Program-made: the position numbers and the translations under genes
The notes under the pieces: model-generated
Seen by the model: only the letters and a program-made list of their open reading frames with translations
Told to the model about the DNA's origin: nothing
Databases searched by the model: none
Assembly: GCA_008729055.1 (NCBI GenBank)
Contig: SDUX01000010.1
Coordinates: 3,735,090 to 3,799,089 of the forward strand
DNA: 64,000 nt
Direction of reading: 5' to 3'
Source of the DNA: Pyropia haitanensis
Taxonomy: Eukaryota > Rhodophyta > Bangiophyceae > Bangiales > Bangiaceae
Shown here: piece by piece, positions 48,930 through 61,042 of the stretch
Position numbering within the stretch: the stretch's first letter is position 1
How the letters are laid out: the number at the start of each line of letters is the position of its first letter

Positions 48930-49601
48930 GCCGCCGGCGCTCCCCCCCCCATCGTCGCCGCGGTCGGCGGCGGCGGCGGCCGCCGCGCCCGCCGACCGGA
49001 TCTCGTCCTTGAGCGCGCACAGCCGCACATAGTCCTTGGACGTGTGCCGGTCCGTGTCGTCGGTGAGCTCGTACTCGTGGAGCAGGTGCAGCGCGATCGC
49101 CGCCCACTGCTCCCGGTGCTTGCTCCCGAAATTGCTGTTCTCATAGTCCATCGCCGCGAGCCGGCGGGTCACCTTGACCCGCTCCGCCACCGTCCGCGGC
49201 TGCCGCTCGGGGACCGACATGCCGCCGCCGCCGCCACCGCCGCCGAGGCCGCCGCCACCGCCGCCGAGGCCGCCGCCACCGCCGCCGCCGCCGCCGCCGC
49301 CACCACCACCATCCACGCCCATACCGCCCAGGCCGGCGGCGGCGGCGCCAAACGCGGCGGCCGCGCCGCCCATTGGCGGCGGCCGGCCCGCCGAGCCGCC
49401 GACGCCATTCACGCCCCCCCCATACATGCCCAGCGGCGGGTGGTCGGGGAGCCCCGGCCGGCCCGACGGCGCAACCGGCAGCGGCTCCCCCCCCCCCCCC
49501 GCCGCGCCCCCCCCCCCCCCCCGCCGCCGCCATTGACGTACGGGTGGAGGTAGCCCGCCGGGAAGGGCGGCACGCCATAGCCGTACGAGCCGCGGCCGCG
49601 C

Positions 49602-49651
<50 letters not shown>

Positions 49652-51226
49652 CGGGAGCCCCCCCGACGGCACCGGCGCGTACGCCGGCGGCAGGTTGTAC
49701 ATGCCCGGCGGGGCGGCGAGGATGCCCCGGTGCGCGGCGTGGACGCCCAGCTCCATCGAGCCGGCCGAGCCGGCCGACCCCACCGGCGGCACGCCGAGCA
49801 GGCCGCCGCCGCCGTGCAGCGCCGCCGCCGCCGCGGACGCGTACGTATAGGGCGACGCGTGCGGGAAGGGGTGGCGGCCGTCATAGTAGGGCGCCAGGCC
49901 GGGCGGGACGCCCACGTCGTGGCCGCTGCCGCCCACGTGCGGCGCGTGCGCCGGCCGGCCGCGCCCGCGCGGGTCGTACGCGCCAGCGCCGCCACTGCCG
50001 GCGCCGGCGCCGGCGCCGCTGCCGGGGTGGCCGACCCCGCCGTGCAGGCCCAGCTGCTGCGAGTGCGACGCGTGCAGCTCTGCGAGCTGCTGCTGCTGCT
50101 GCTGTGGGTGCTGCTGCTGCTGCTGCTGTTGGTGGTGGTGCTGCTGCTGCGAATGGTGGTGGTGCTGCTGCTGCTGCGAATGGTGGTGGTGCTGCTGCTG
50201 CTGTTGGTGCTGCTGCTGCTGCGGTTGGTGCTGCTGCAACTGCTGCTGTTGGTGCTGCTGGTGCTGCTGCTGGTGGTGGTGCTGCTGCTGATGGTGCTGC
50301 TGCTGCTGAACGGCCGACGCGGCAACGGCGGCGGCCTGCCCGTTGGCGGCGTGCCCCCCGTGGCCGGCATGCCCGCCCTGCCCGTGGTGCCCGCCGTGGC
50401 CGTGGTGCCCGCGGTGCCCCCCCGCCGCCCCTCCCAGACCCTGCTGCGGCGGTGGCGTCGCGGCGCCCGCCGCCGACCGCGCGTGCGGCGACGCCGGCGG
50501 CCGGCCGCCGCTGTGCCCCCCGTCGGCGCCAGCAGCGGCGGCAGCGGCGGCGGCAGCCGCGGCGGCGGCGGCGGCGGCAGCGTCGGGGTGGTGCCCCCCC
50601 CCGCCCCCCCCCCCCGGCGGCGCCTGCGACAGCGTCACCGCCCACGACGGGTAGGACCGCCCATCCCCGTCCACCGCCACCAGCGACGACAGCGGGTACG
50701 CGTGGTGCGCGTGTGGGTGGTGGTACATGGCCGCCGCCGGCACGCGCAGGTACCGCTCGTCGGGCGTTGGCGGCCGGTGGGCGGGCGCGGGGAGCGCCGC
50801 GGCGCGGCCGCCCCCCCCAACGCCCGCCGCGGCGGCGGCGGCGGCCACGTCATAGTAGCCCGGCTGCAACTGCGGGAACATTAGCTGCTGCTGCCGGTGC
50901 TGCGGGTGCGGCATCAGCGGCCGCAGCGCGCCCGCCGCGCCCGCCGCGCCCGCCGCGCCCGCCGCGCCCGCCGCGCCCGCCGCGCCCGCCGCCGCCGCCG
51001 CCGCGGCGGCGGCGGCGGCGGGGGTTTCCCCGCCCAGGCCGGGCGGGTAGGGGTGGTAGGCGGGCACGAGGCCGCCGCCGCCGTCGGCCGCCAGCGGGTG
51101 CAGCGTAAACGGCACGCCCGAGTGCGTCAGCGCCGGCGGCGGCGCCGCGGCGCCGCCGTCCACCGCCGCGGCGGCCGCGCCGCCACCGCCACCGCCGCCA
51201 CCGCCGCTGCCGCCGCCACCGCCGCA

Positions 51227-51277
<51 letters not shown>

Positions 51278-51865
51278 CGCACTGACCCCATCCGACGCCG
51301 CCACCGCCGTGGACAGCCGCGCAGACGAGGTGGACGGCGGCCGCCGGAGGCCCCCGTGCGGCAGCCGCTCCCGGTCACGCTCCCGCTCCCGCCCGCGGCC
51401 GCGCTCGGCGTCGCGGTCCGCCTCGCCGGCCGGGTGGTGGTGGCCGACCGCGAGCGGCGGGGGTGGGGGTGGTGGCGGCGCCGGTGGCGGCGCCGGTGGC
51501 GGCGCCGTCGCCGCCGGCGGCGCCGGCAGTCCCGTCGCGGGGGGGGCGGCGGCGGTGGCGGCGGCGGCGGCGGCGTTGGTGGTGGTGGTGGTGGTGGTGG
51601 CGGCGGCGACCGCTCGCCGCTGCCGCCTGCGGGCTCGAGCCGCCCCCCGTGCGGCGCGGCCGCCTCGCGGCCGTGTCCCCCCCGGCCATCCACCCAGCGG
51701 CTGGCAGCCGCCACCGGCGGCGGCGCGTCGGCGGGGACCCCCCCCGGGGCGGGTGCCGCCGCCGCGGCGGCCGCGGCGAGGCCGTCCATGCCGTCGGTGC
51801 CGCCGCCCCGCCCATCCGGCGGCAGCAGCGCGTGGCGGGGCACCCGCAGGGTGGCCGTCGCCGCC

Positions 51866-51914
<49 letters not shown>

Positions 51915-52072
51915 CACCGCCCGGTGCGCCGGCCGCGCCGGGCAGCGGCAGCACCGCCGTCCCCGCCGGCGCGGCGGGCGCGTACGGCGGGTGGCCGCCG
52001 GGGAGCCGGCCGTCGGCGGCCGCGGCCGCCGCCAGCGACGGCGGCAGCGGCTCCCGCTCCATGGCCGTCACC

Positions 52073-52103
<31 letters not shown>

Positions 52104-52214
52104 GCGCGGCCGCGCCGCCGCCCGACAGCGGGCGCGGGCGCTTGCGCACGGGCAGCCGGCGGCCGCGCGAGTCGGCGCTCTCCCCGGCCGCGTCGACGGC
52201 GGCCCGCGGCGGCC

Positions 52215-52272
<58 letters not shown>

Positions 52273-52883
52273 CGCCGCTGCCGATGGCGGCGACGGCGGC
52301 GGCGGGTCGGGGCGGCCCGCCATCACCACCCCAGCCGCCGCCGCCGCCGCCGCTGCCGCCGCCGCCGCCGCCGTTGTCGGCACCGCCGGCACCGCCGGCA
52401 CCGCCGGCGGCGTGCCATCCCTCGCCACACCGCCACCTCCACCCGCCACGACGACGCCGTCAACGGCAGCCTCGGCGGGGACGGCGGCGGCGGCGGCGGC
52501 GGCGGCGGTGGACTCCCCCCCCGCCCTGGCCGGCGCGGGGCCACCCCCCCCCCCGGGGCGGCGAGCTCCGTCAGCGCCGACGCGTGGAGCCACGCGCCGG
52601 CGGCGGCCGAGGACCCCCCCGGCGGCGCCGACAGCACCGACGTGGCCGACACGCCCGACACGCGCCGCCGCGGCGGCGTCGGCGGCGCCAGCGGCCGCGG
52701 CGCGTCCCAGGGGGGGGGCCGCCGCACCGCGTACGCCGCCTCGCCCGTCAGGTCCGACACGGCCGCGGGCGCGGAGCGGGCCGCGTGGTGCGCCGCCGCG
52801 GCCGTCGTCGCGCCGCCGCGGCCGCCGCCACCGCCGCCGCCACCCGCAGCCGCCGACGGGGCGGCGGCGGCAGCGGCGGCGGC

Positions 52884-52940
<57 letters not shown>

Positions 52941-53129
52941 CGGGCGGAGCGCCGCGGCGGCGCCACGCCACGCGTGCGCGTCGCGGGCGGCGGGTGCGCC
53001 CGCCCACCCCCCCCGCGGCGACACGACCGCCGACGGCGGCGGCGGCGGCGGCACGGCCGGCGGCGGCGGGTCGGCCGGCGCGCACCCGCCGCGGGGGCGC
53101 GACCGCTTGCGCGGCGTCGTCGACGCGCT

Positions 53130-53167
<38 letters not shown>

Positions 53168-54134
53168 TGCCGCTGCCGCCGTCGCCAGCCCCACCCGCGG
53201 CGGCCGCCACGGCGGCGGCGGCCGGCGGCGGCGGCGACGGCGGCGGCACCGACGGCACCGACGGCACCGACGGCGGCGGCGGCGGCGGCGACGGCGGCGC
53301 GGCGGGCACCGGCGGTGCGCCACCGCAGCCATCATCCGACGAAAAGCCCACCGCCGTCGACGCGGCGCCGGCCCAGTGCCCGTCGCGGTCGGCCGTCGAC
53401 CGCGGCCGCGGCGCCGCGCGGCCGCCGCCACTCAGCGCCACCAGCCGCGGCGGCGGCGGCGGCGACGACGGCGGCGGCGGCGGCGGCGGCGGCCGCGACG
53501 GGCAGCTGTCGCTCTCAGACGCGCGCGCCGCGGCGAGCGGCGGCACGTGGAGCCCCGCGAGGCCCGCCGGCGGCGGCACGTGCCGCCCGCCCGCCGCGGG
53601 GGTGCCGTCGGCCGCCCACGCAGAGGGCGCAACGACGACCGCGGTGGTGCTGAGCGCGTCGCCGTCGCCGAGCTCGGGCCCACAGTCCGAGTCGGACGGG
53701 TCCGAGGCGGCGGCCACCGCCGAGCCGCGGCGGGAGTCGCGGGCGCGCCCGCCGCCGCCGCCGCCGCCGCCGCCACGGCCGCCACGGCCGCGGGCAAACG
53801 CGGCGCTGCCGCCGCGGCTGCCGCTGCGGTTGCCGCCGCCGCCGCCGCCGCCGCCGCCGCTGCCGTCGCCGCTGCCGTCACCGCCGTCGCTGCTGCTGTC
53901 CCCGCTGACGCGGCTGGCACGAAGGCGGAAGCGGTGGGGCCCCTTGTCGGCCGGGTGCCCGCCCACGCTGTCGTGCTCCGAGCCCGACGACGCGTGCAGG
54001 CCGTCCAGGCGGAACCCCCCCGTCGGCCGCCGCCGCCAGTGCGGCCCGCGGCCGCGGTCGCGGTCGCCCGTCATGTCGAGGAGGATCATCTCGTCGCCAT
54101 CGTCGGCCGTGCCCCCGCCGTCGCCCTCGTCCAT
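48408..54134 (-). CDS. Giant Gln/His/Gly/Pro-rich protein, or C-terminal extension of the photolyase
   Basis: Read from MDEGDGGGTADDGDEMILLD at 54134, protein-like sequence continues to 48408 if the frame is allowed to change at C/G runs near 52544-52554, 51539-51546 and 49487-49522. In order: an acidic/RG-rich start; Ser/Asp patches; TTPRKRSRPRGG; poly-Ala and poly-Gly; an RD/RE-rich stretch (ERGRGRERERDRERL); a Tyr/His part (YYDVAAAA, RYLRVPAAAMYHHPHAHH); a long Gln/His tract (50085-50310). Two conserved-looking blocks follow: MDYENSNFGSKHREQWAAIA...DTDRHTSKDYVRLCALKDEI and a C-terminal VNHIKEFFTIINLNVTGEWD. Such composition fits a nuclear regulator. No known domain was recognised. Confidence 0.45.
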
Positions 54135-56102
54135 CCCGTCGTCACTCCCCGCCGTCCGCCGCGAGCCGGTCGCCCCATCCGACGCCGCCCGCCGGCGGTG
54201 CGCGTGGCGGCGTGGCCGCCACTCGCCCCCCCCCCGTCGCCTGACGCGGCCGCGGCGAGCACACCGCCGCCGGCCAGCCGCCGGCGCGTCCGCCCGTGGC
54301 GGTACAGCGGCGACGGCTTTTGGAGGGTGATGAGCGGCAGCGTCGGCCGCTGCGCGAAAAAGATGCGCCGCATCAGGAGCATCGCCGCCCGCGACCGCGC
54401 GCGCGCCTGCGGGCCCGTCACCAGCCGCACGGGGTAGACGTACTCTGTGAGGGGGCCGGCCACCACCGACGCGTCGCTGTCAATGTCGCCGCCGTCCGTG
54501 TCGCTGTCCATGCCGCCGCCGCCGCCACCACCGCCGCCGCCGCCACCGCCACCACCACCACCACCACCACCACCACCACCACCACCACCACCACCACCAC
54601 CACCACCACCACCGTGCGTCGCGGCGGCGGCGGCGCTCGCAAGCGCCGACGCGTAGGCGCCGCGGGAGAGCAGGTTGACGCCCGCCGCCGCCAGCACCGC
54701 CGCCGGCGCGCGCCAGGGCGTAAACACGTACTCGTCCGGCAGCGCCGCCAGCTCCGGCACGTACGTCCGCACATAGTCGGCGGCGGCGGCGAGGGAGCGG
54801 CTGCGCGTCGCCGCCGACGACGGGTTGACGAGCGTCGTAAAGGGGAACGCGTCGCTGTTGCACCCCGCCGTCCACTGCCAGCCGAGGCTGTTGGACGCCT
54901 CGTCCGCGTCGACGAGCGTCCGCACCATCCACGCGGCGCCCGCGGGCCACGGCAGGAGGAGGTACTTGCAAAAGAAGGAGGCGGCGAGGAAGCGCATGCG
55001 GTTGTGGGCCCACCCCTCGGCCACCAGCTGCCGCATCGCCGCGTCGACCACCGGGTAGCCGGTGCGGCCCGCCTCCCACGCGGCCATCATGTAGCCGTCC
55101 GGGTCGGCGGCCCAGGGGAAGGCGGAGAACTCGGGCACGATCGGCTTGATCGCCGCGTCCGGGTGCCGGTTGAGCATAAACGACGCAAACTCCCGCAGCG
55201 CCATGTTCTTGAGGAACGCGTACCGCGCCGCCCGCGCGCGGCGGCTAATCTCGCTGTCGCGGCCCATCGCCGACAGCGGCGGCGCGTTGGCCGCGGGGGG
55301 GGGCGGCGGCCGCGCGCCAAAGTAGCGCGCGTCCGCGCCGTGCGGGCCACCGCCGCCACCGGCGGCGCCGCGGCCGCCGCCGCCGCCGTCACGGTCGCTG
55401 CTGCCGTCGCTGCCGTCCAGGTCCACGTCCAGATCCGAGTCGACGTCGTCGTCGTCGTCGTCGTCATCGTCGTCGTCGTCGTCGGCGAGCCCCCCGCGGG
55501 GGCCCCCCCCCTCCGCCGCCGCCGCCGCCGCAGCCGCCGCCGCCGCCGCCGCCGCCGCCGCCCCCGCCGCCTTTGTTGGCGGCACGGCGGAGCGCGTCGT
55601 CGTCGTGACGGTCGACGACGCAATCCCGGCCGGCGCCGCGGCGGCGGCGGCCGCCTCGGCCGCCGCGCCCTCCCGCTCCGCCGCGACGCTCGCGTCGACG
55701 ACGGACCAGTAGAGCACCCGCGGGCTCAGCTCCCCAAACCGGATGTGCGGCGACAGCCGCGACGTGGTCACCGTGTCGCCAACGCGCATGCCGTCGCGCC
55801 GCACGTCCTGCTCCCCAAACAGCGTAAAGCGGTCGCTCGAGAGGAAGCGGGTGAGGGCGGCGAGCGCGGCGCGCTCGCCGACATCCACGTCCAGCCCCCG
55901 CGCGTACTCGACCCGCCGCTGCGTCGACGGCAGCAGGCCGAGGCCGTCGACGCCGACGCTCATGATCGGGTACCAGCGGCGCAGCTGGTAGCCGACGGGG
56001 AAGAAAATCGGCCGCGGCGGCGGGCGGCTCGCCACATAGTCGAGCCAAAACGTCATAAACGTGTGAAAGTCGTCGGCGGTGTAGCACTCGGGCGCGACCG
56101 CC

Positions 56103-56168
<66 letters not shown>

Positions 56169-56581
56169 AGCCCCCCGTCGACAAACTCCCCGCCGGCGGG
56201 CGGCGGCTCGAGGAGCATCTCAGACGACAGCGAAAACGCCGACACGCGAATGTCAGCGAGGAACGCGGCGAGCGCGCGCTCCTTGGCCGCCTCCTTGGGG
56301 CTCACCCGCCGGTTCCAAAACACCGCCGACGCGGACGTCTCGCGGACAACGGCGAGCACCTCGTCCGCCGCCGACCCGTCCGTGCGGCGGAGCGTCAGCG
56401 GCACGCCCATCGCCTCGAGGCTCGCCGTCAGCGCACGGAGGGAGCGGAACAGCCACAGCCGCTGGGCGGGGCCCATCCGCCGCTCGAGCGTGTTCATATC
56501 GACGGGCAGCTGCCCGCTGTGCGCGGTCGACGCGTGGCCGGGCGCGCCGCTGCCGCTGCCGCTGCTGCGGCGGGAGGAGCC

Positions 56582-56642
<61 letters not shown>

Positions 56643-57130
56643 CCGCTGCTCACCCGCCTGCTGCCGCTGCTGCCGCCGCCAGGCGGGGCGCGGCGGCCCC
56701 GCGCGGGCCGCCGGACGCGGCGGCGCCCGCTGGGCGGATCCGCCGAGCTCGGCCCCGCCCGCCGCCCCGCCGTGCCCATCGCCGCCGCGCCGCCCTCACT
56801 CGCCGCCGCCGCCGCCGTCGCCGCCGCCGCCGCTGCCGCCGCCGCGGCCTTCCCCCCCCCCCCGCCACCCCGGCGGGCCGGCCGCTCGGCGCGCTCCCCG
56901 CCGACGGGGAGACGGAGCGGAGCGCGTCGCTGCCGCTCCCGCTGCACACGCTGTCGTCCTCGTACGTGTAGCGCATGCCCCACGCGGCCAGCAGCGGGTT
57001 GCCGCCGAGGCCGCCCGCGCCGCCGCCCGACCGGGGCCCCCGGCCCGGCTCCATCAGGTGCTCCTCTTGGGCCACGTACGACGGGCGGCCGCCGCCGCCG
57101 CCACCCCCACCGTCGCCGCCGCCACCGCCG

Positions 57131-57184
<54 letters not shown>

Positions 57185-57599
57185 TCCCCCCCCCCCCCGC
57201 GACGCCGGCCGCACGCCCCCCCCCGCCCCCCCCCGGTGCCTGTCTGGGTGGGAGCCCGCGCTCGCGTCCTCCCCCGACGAGTAGCCGCTCGTGCCGTCAT
57301 CGTCCACCGAGTCATAGTCGTCCCACTCGTCGAGCACAAACAGCACGATCATGGGCGAGTTGGTCCGCGCCGCCGCCATCAGCGCAATGTGGTCGTGCAC
57401 GCGCAGGTCGTGGCCGCGGAGCCACACAATGACGGGGCGCTCGTCGGCGTCGCCCCCGCCGACGCTGTCGCCGCCGCTGCGGGTGAGCCCGCCGCTGGTC
57501 GTCGCCACGACACCGCCGCCGTCGCCGTCCACGTCAACGGCACCGGCAGCGGTACACCCCCGCCCGACCCCCCCCGCGCCGCCGCCCCCGGCGTCGGCA

Positions 57600-57631
<32 letters not shown>

Positions 57632-58372
57632 GCCACCGCCACCGCCACCGCCACCGCCGTCGACGCCGCCACCGTCCCCCCCCCCCCCGCCGCCGCCATC
57701 CGCACCCGCGCCACCCCCAAAGTGCGCCGACGACGCCACGACCGCCTGGAGCGCCTGGATCTGCGCCGCGTCGTGCGCCGCCTGCGCCGCCGCGTACGCC
57801 GCGGCGGGCGCGACCGCCGGCGGGCCGCCGCCGCCGCCACCCCCACACGCGGCGGCCGCGCCCGCCCCCGCGCGCCGCCGCTGCTGCCGCTGCCGCCGCT
57901 GCCGCCGCTGCCGCCGCTGCCGCCGCTGCCGCCGCTGCCGCCGCTGCCGCCGCTGCCGCCGCTGCCGCCCACGGCCGCCGCCGCGTCGGCCGGCGGCCGC
58001 ACGCCATTCCCCACACCCGCGGCGCCGCCGCCGCCGCCGCCGCCACCGTCGCCGCCGCCGCGGTGGTCGCCACGCGTCGCGGCCATCATCCCGCCGGCAC
58101 CCCCCCAGCCACCACCACCACCGCCACCACCGCCACCACCGCCGCCGCCACCACCGCCACCACCGCCGTCGCCGCCGCCACCGCCAGCGGCGACCCCCCC
58201 CCCGGGCGGCAGCCACCGCGACGTTGGCGGCGACCGCGACGGCCGCGGCGACGACCGCGGCGACAGCGACCGCCGCCGCCGCCGGCTCCGCCGCGACCGC
58301 CCCGACCGGCAGCCGCCGCCGGCGCCGCCGCGGCGCTCGGCCACCGCGGGGGGGGAGGGGGGCGCGGCGGCG

Positions 58373-58410
<38 letters not shown>

Positions 58411-58889
58411 GCCGCGGGGTCGCCCCCACGGGCTGGCTGCCGCCCACGGCCGCGGCGCGGGCGCACCGGCGGCCGCGGCGCGGCGCGACGCGGTGCCGGT
58501 CGCCGCGCCCGGCGGCAGCGGCGCCATGGGCGGCGGCAGCGGGTCCCGCCCGGGGGCCACCGCGGCGCCGCTCCCCCCCCCCAGGCGCCCCCCTCCTCCA
58601 CGTCCGACGTGGATCCCGTCGCCGCGTCGGCGAGCGCCGACAGGCCGCCGTCGCCCCCATACAGCCGCCGGTCGGGGACCGCACCCGCGACGGCGGTGCC
58701 GCCGCCGCCGCCGCCGCCACCACCACCACCGCCGCCACCACCACCACCGCCGCCGCCACCACCACCGCCGCCACCGCCGCCGCCGCTGCCGCCGCCGCTG
58801 CCGCCGCCGCCGCCGGCGTGGACCCCCCCCCCCACCACCGCCGTACACCGGCGCTTGGCGGGGGGGGACCCGCGGCCGCTCCCCGCCAT
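54086..58889 (-). CDS. Photolyase/cryptochrome family flavoprotein with giant insertions
   Basis: Pieces in order: start MAGSGRGSPPAKRRC (58889); an RS/GGS-rich N-terminus; the antenna-domain strand RPVIVWLRGHDLRVHDHIAL (about 57445) and VLFVLDEWDD; Gly-rich and Ser insertions; MGPAQRLWLFRSLRALTASL; then the FAD domain: SRLSPHIRFGELSPRVLYW, an Ala/Asp-rich insertion of about 130 residues, GYPVVDAAMRQLVAEGWAHN and GWQWTAGCNSDAFPFTTLVN. The three electron-transfer Trp (FPW, LPW, GWQW) are present. The residue four before the last Trp is Asn, as in photolyases, not the Asp of plant cryptochromes. Frame changes occur at C-runs 56852-56863, 57186-57234 and 58573-58582. The frame used for the end (54086) changes at C10 54226-54235. 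Confidence 0.78.
54546..54612. repeat. CCA microsatellite (Gly tract inside the photolyase)
   Basis: About 22 CCA units, read as Gly codons on the minus strand, inserted near the end of the FAD-binding domain. Similar in-gene codon runs occur at 55440-55490 (13 Asp), 56100-56168 and 56580-56645 (Gly) and 57880-57968 (9-bp GGS-coding unit, about ten copies). Confidence 0.9.
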
Positions 58890-60640
58890 GGCGCGTCGTC
58901 GGTCGCGGCGGCCGCCAGGGGCCCGCGCCGCATGCGCCCCCGCGCGGGCCGCGTCAGGATGGGGCGCGGCGGTGCGCGGGGAACGGGGCGGGATGGAGGG
59001 GGGGAGGGGATGCGGGGGGGGGGGGGGGGGTGCCGCAGGGGGTGCAGGGAGGGGGGGGGGTGCGTGGGGGTGACTCTTGCAGACGTGGGCGGTAGAGCCG
59101 CCGCCAGCGGGTGCAGACGGGGGTAGTGGGTGGTAGTGGTGGGGGGGGGAGGGCGGGGGGGGGGGGAGGGAGGGGTAGGGTTCCGCGCCCCACGCGTGAA
59201 GCGCCTCCCTCCCACACGGGGTGGCGGTGGAGGTGGGTCGCGTCGTAGGGGGGGGTCCAGCGGGGCGGTCCAAAGGCCGCCGCGCCGCGCCGCGCCGCGC
59301 CGCGCCGCGCCGCTGCCGCCGCCGGCGGCGTCGGGGGGGGAAGGGCGCGCCCGCGTCGGCCGCGCCGACCGCGCCCGCCCGCGCCGTGCGCCACGCGGCG
59401 GGGGCGCGGGTGCGCGGGGGTAGGGGGGAGGCGGCCGGGCGGGGGACGTACCCGACCAACCCACCGCGCCTGCAACGACCCGGCGGGGGGGGGGGGGCGG
59501 GGGGGTGCTCGCCGCGTCGTGCGGAGAGCAGCGGTGACGGGCCCCGGGGGGCGCGCTGGGGGGGGTGGGGGGGGTGGGGGCGTGGGGAGGACGCCGCGCC
59601 CGCGCCAGGCCGAGCCGGCGCGCCAGCCGCGCGCGTGTGCGCGCGCGGGCGCGCCGGCGGCGGCGCGGCCACGCCGTTGCCGGGGCAACAGCAAAAAAAC
59701 CGGTTGGGGGGCGGGCCGCCGTCGGCGTCTGCACAAAGTGTGGCCCCGTTGGGCCGTCTGGGTGGCGGCGGGGGACCGCCGCGGGGGGCCTCGGCTCTAT
59801 GCCAGCGCGAGCGGCGTCCCCAACGGGTGCCCCCCCCCGGCGGCAGCACACCTTTGCACGAGTGAACAGGCGGGGCGGGTGGAAATGGGTGGCCCACGGC
59901 CGCCGCCGCCGCTCCTCGCCAGGGTACCCGGCCGAACCGCCGGCGTTGGGGGGGGGCCAACCAGGCGGGGGAACAAACCAGCGAGTGGCGTGTGCGGCGT
60001 CAGCGGTGAGGGGGGGGGGGGGGGGGCGGGAGGAGGATGTGTCTGGTCCAGGCCGCCCCCCCCCAGACACCCACAGCCGTGCCGCTCTGGGCCGCAACAG
60101 GCGGCACCGGCGGCGCCGTTGCGGCCGGTGTGGCCCAGACGGGCCGCGGCAGCCGCAGGGGCGGGGCCCGCGGCGCCGCCGCCGCCGCAGAGCCAGACCT
60201 CGACGGCGCCGCTCGCGCGCCACGGGCACCGCCAGTGGCCAAAGGCGGCCAATCGGCGGCCGCAAAGGAGCACCGAGCGGGGGGGTCGGGTGCGGGGGGG
60301 GGGGGGGGGCGTGGCGGGGGGCGGAAGGGTGGGCCGACGCGCGGACCACGGCGGCGGCCACAGACGCCGCCCCCCCCCCCCCTACCCCCTGCCTCCAGCT
60401 GTGGGCCCCACAACCCCCCCCCCCTGTGGACTCCCTGCCCGACCGACACGTGGATGGACCCGTCCCGACGGGCGGCGGCAGCCACGCTGCGTGCGGGCGG
60501 CGTCGGGCCGCGCGGCGGGGGGACCGCACCTCGGCGGCGGGCGGCTGGTTCTCTCTGCGGGAGATTGCACCGACGGCGACGCGGCCACGCGAATTTGCCG
60601 ACCACAGCGCCCCAGAAGTTTACCCGACGGGGTAGCCAAA
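58890..60640. other. Upstream flank of the photolyase gene, no gene recognised
   Basis: Very GC-rich with G-runs at 59015-59030, 59140-59170, 59487-59500, 60007-60027 and 60295-60308. Open frames on both strands lack conserved segments. No TATA box upstream of 58889 was found. Confidence 0.4.
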
Positions 60641-60860
60641 TACATATTCCCGAAAGTCTATTCCTTGAGTCGAAAGCACACTTCTTCTGTGTAGACGTTT
60701 GTGATCTAGAATTTAAAGCTGAGCATGTGTCGTGAGTGGGTAGTCGTGACTATGCATGAAGAATACTGTTTGGCATGGACAATGCGGGTACATGCACGCA
60801 AGTACACTTCGGATCCTGTGTATCAAACGTCTTTCATGGTTTTTTCGTGCGAGATGTGCT

Positions 60861-60866
60861 TTATTG
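60861..60866 (-). terminator. Poly(A) signal for the 61-62.3 kb minus gene
   Basis: AATAAA on the minus strand, 177 nt after the stop at 61043, in lower-GC DNA typical of 3' UTRs here. Confidence 0.4.
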
Positions 60867-61042
60867 CTATCTGCAGCATCGCCCTGCCCTCCCCGACCGC
60901 CAAGCACATCTGGTGCAACAAAAGAAAATGGAAGCAGACGAACACGGCAAGGTGACAACAGCAGCGAGACCAAGATGGAGCGAGCATACATCCAAGCGAC
61001 GCGAGAGGGACGGACAAGGTCAGTCAGTGTCATCACAGCATC

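Noticed and set aside
58890..60529. Upstream extension of the long photolyase frame to 60529
   Set aside because: The added sequence is Arg/Pro strings without conserved segments, and a good start with a basic nuclear-type motif (MAGSGRGSPPAKRRC) exists at 58889 in a frame that joins it.
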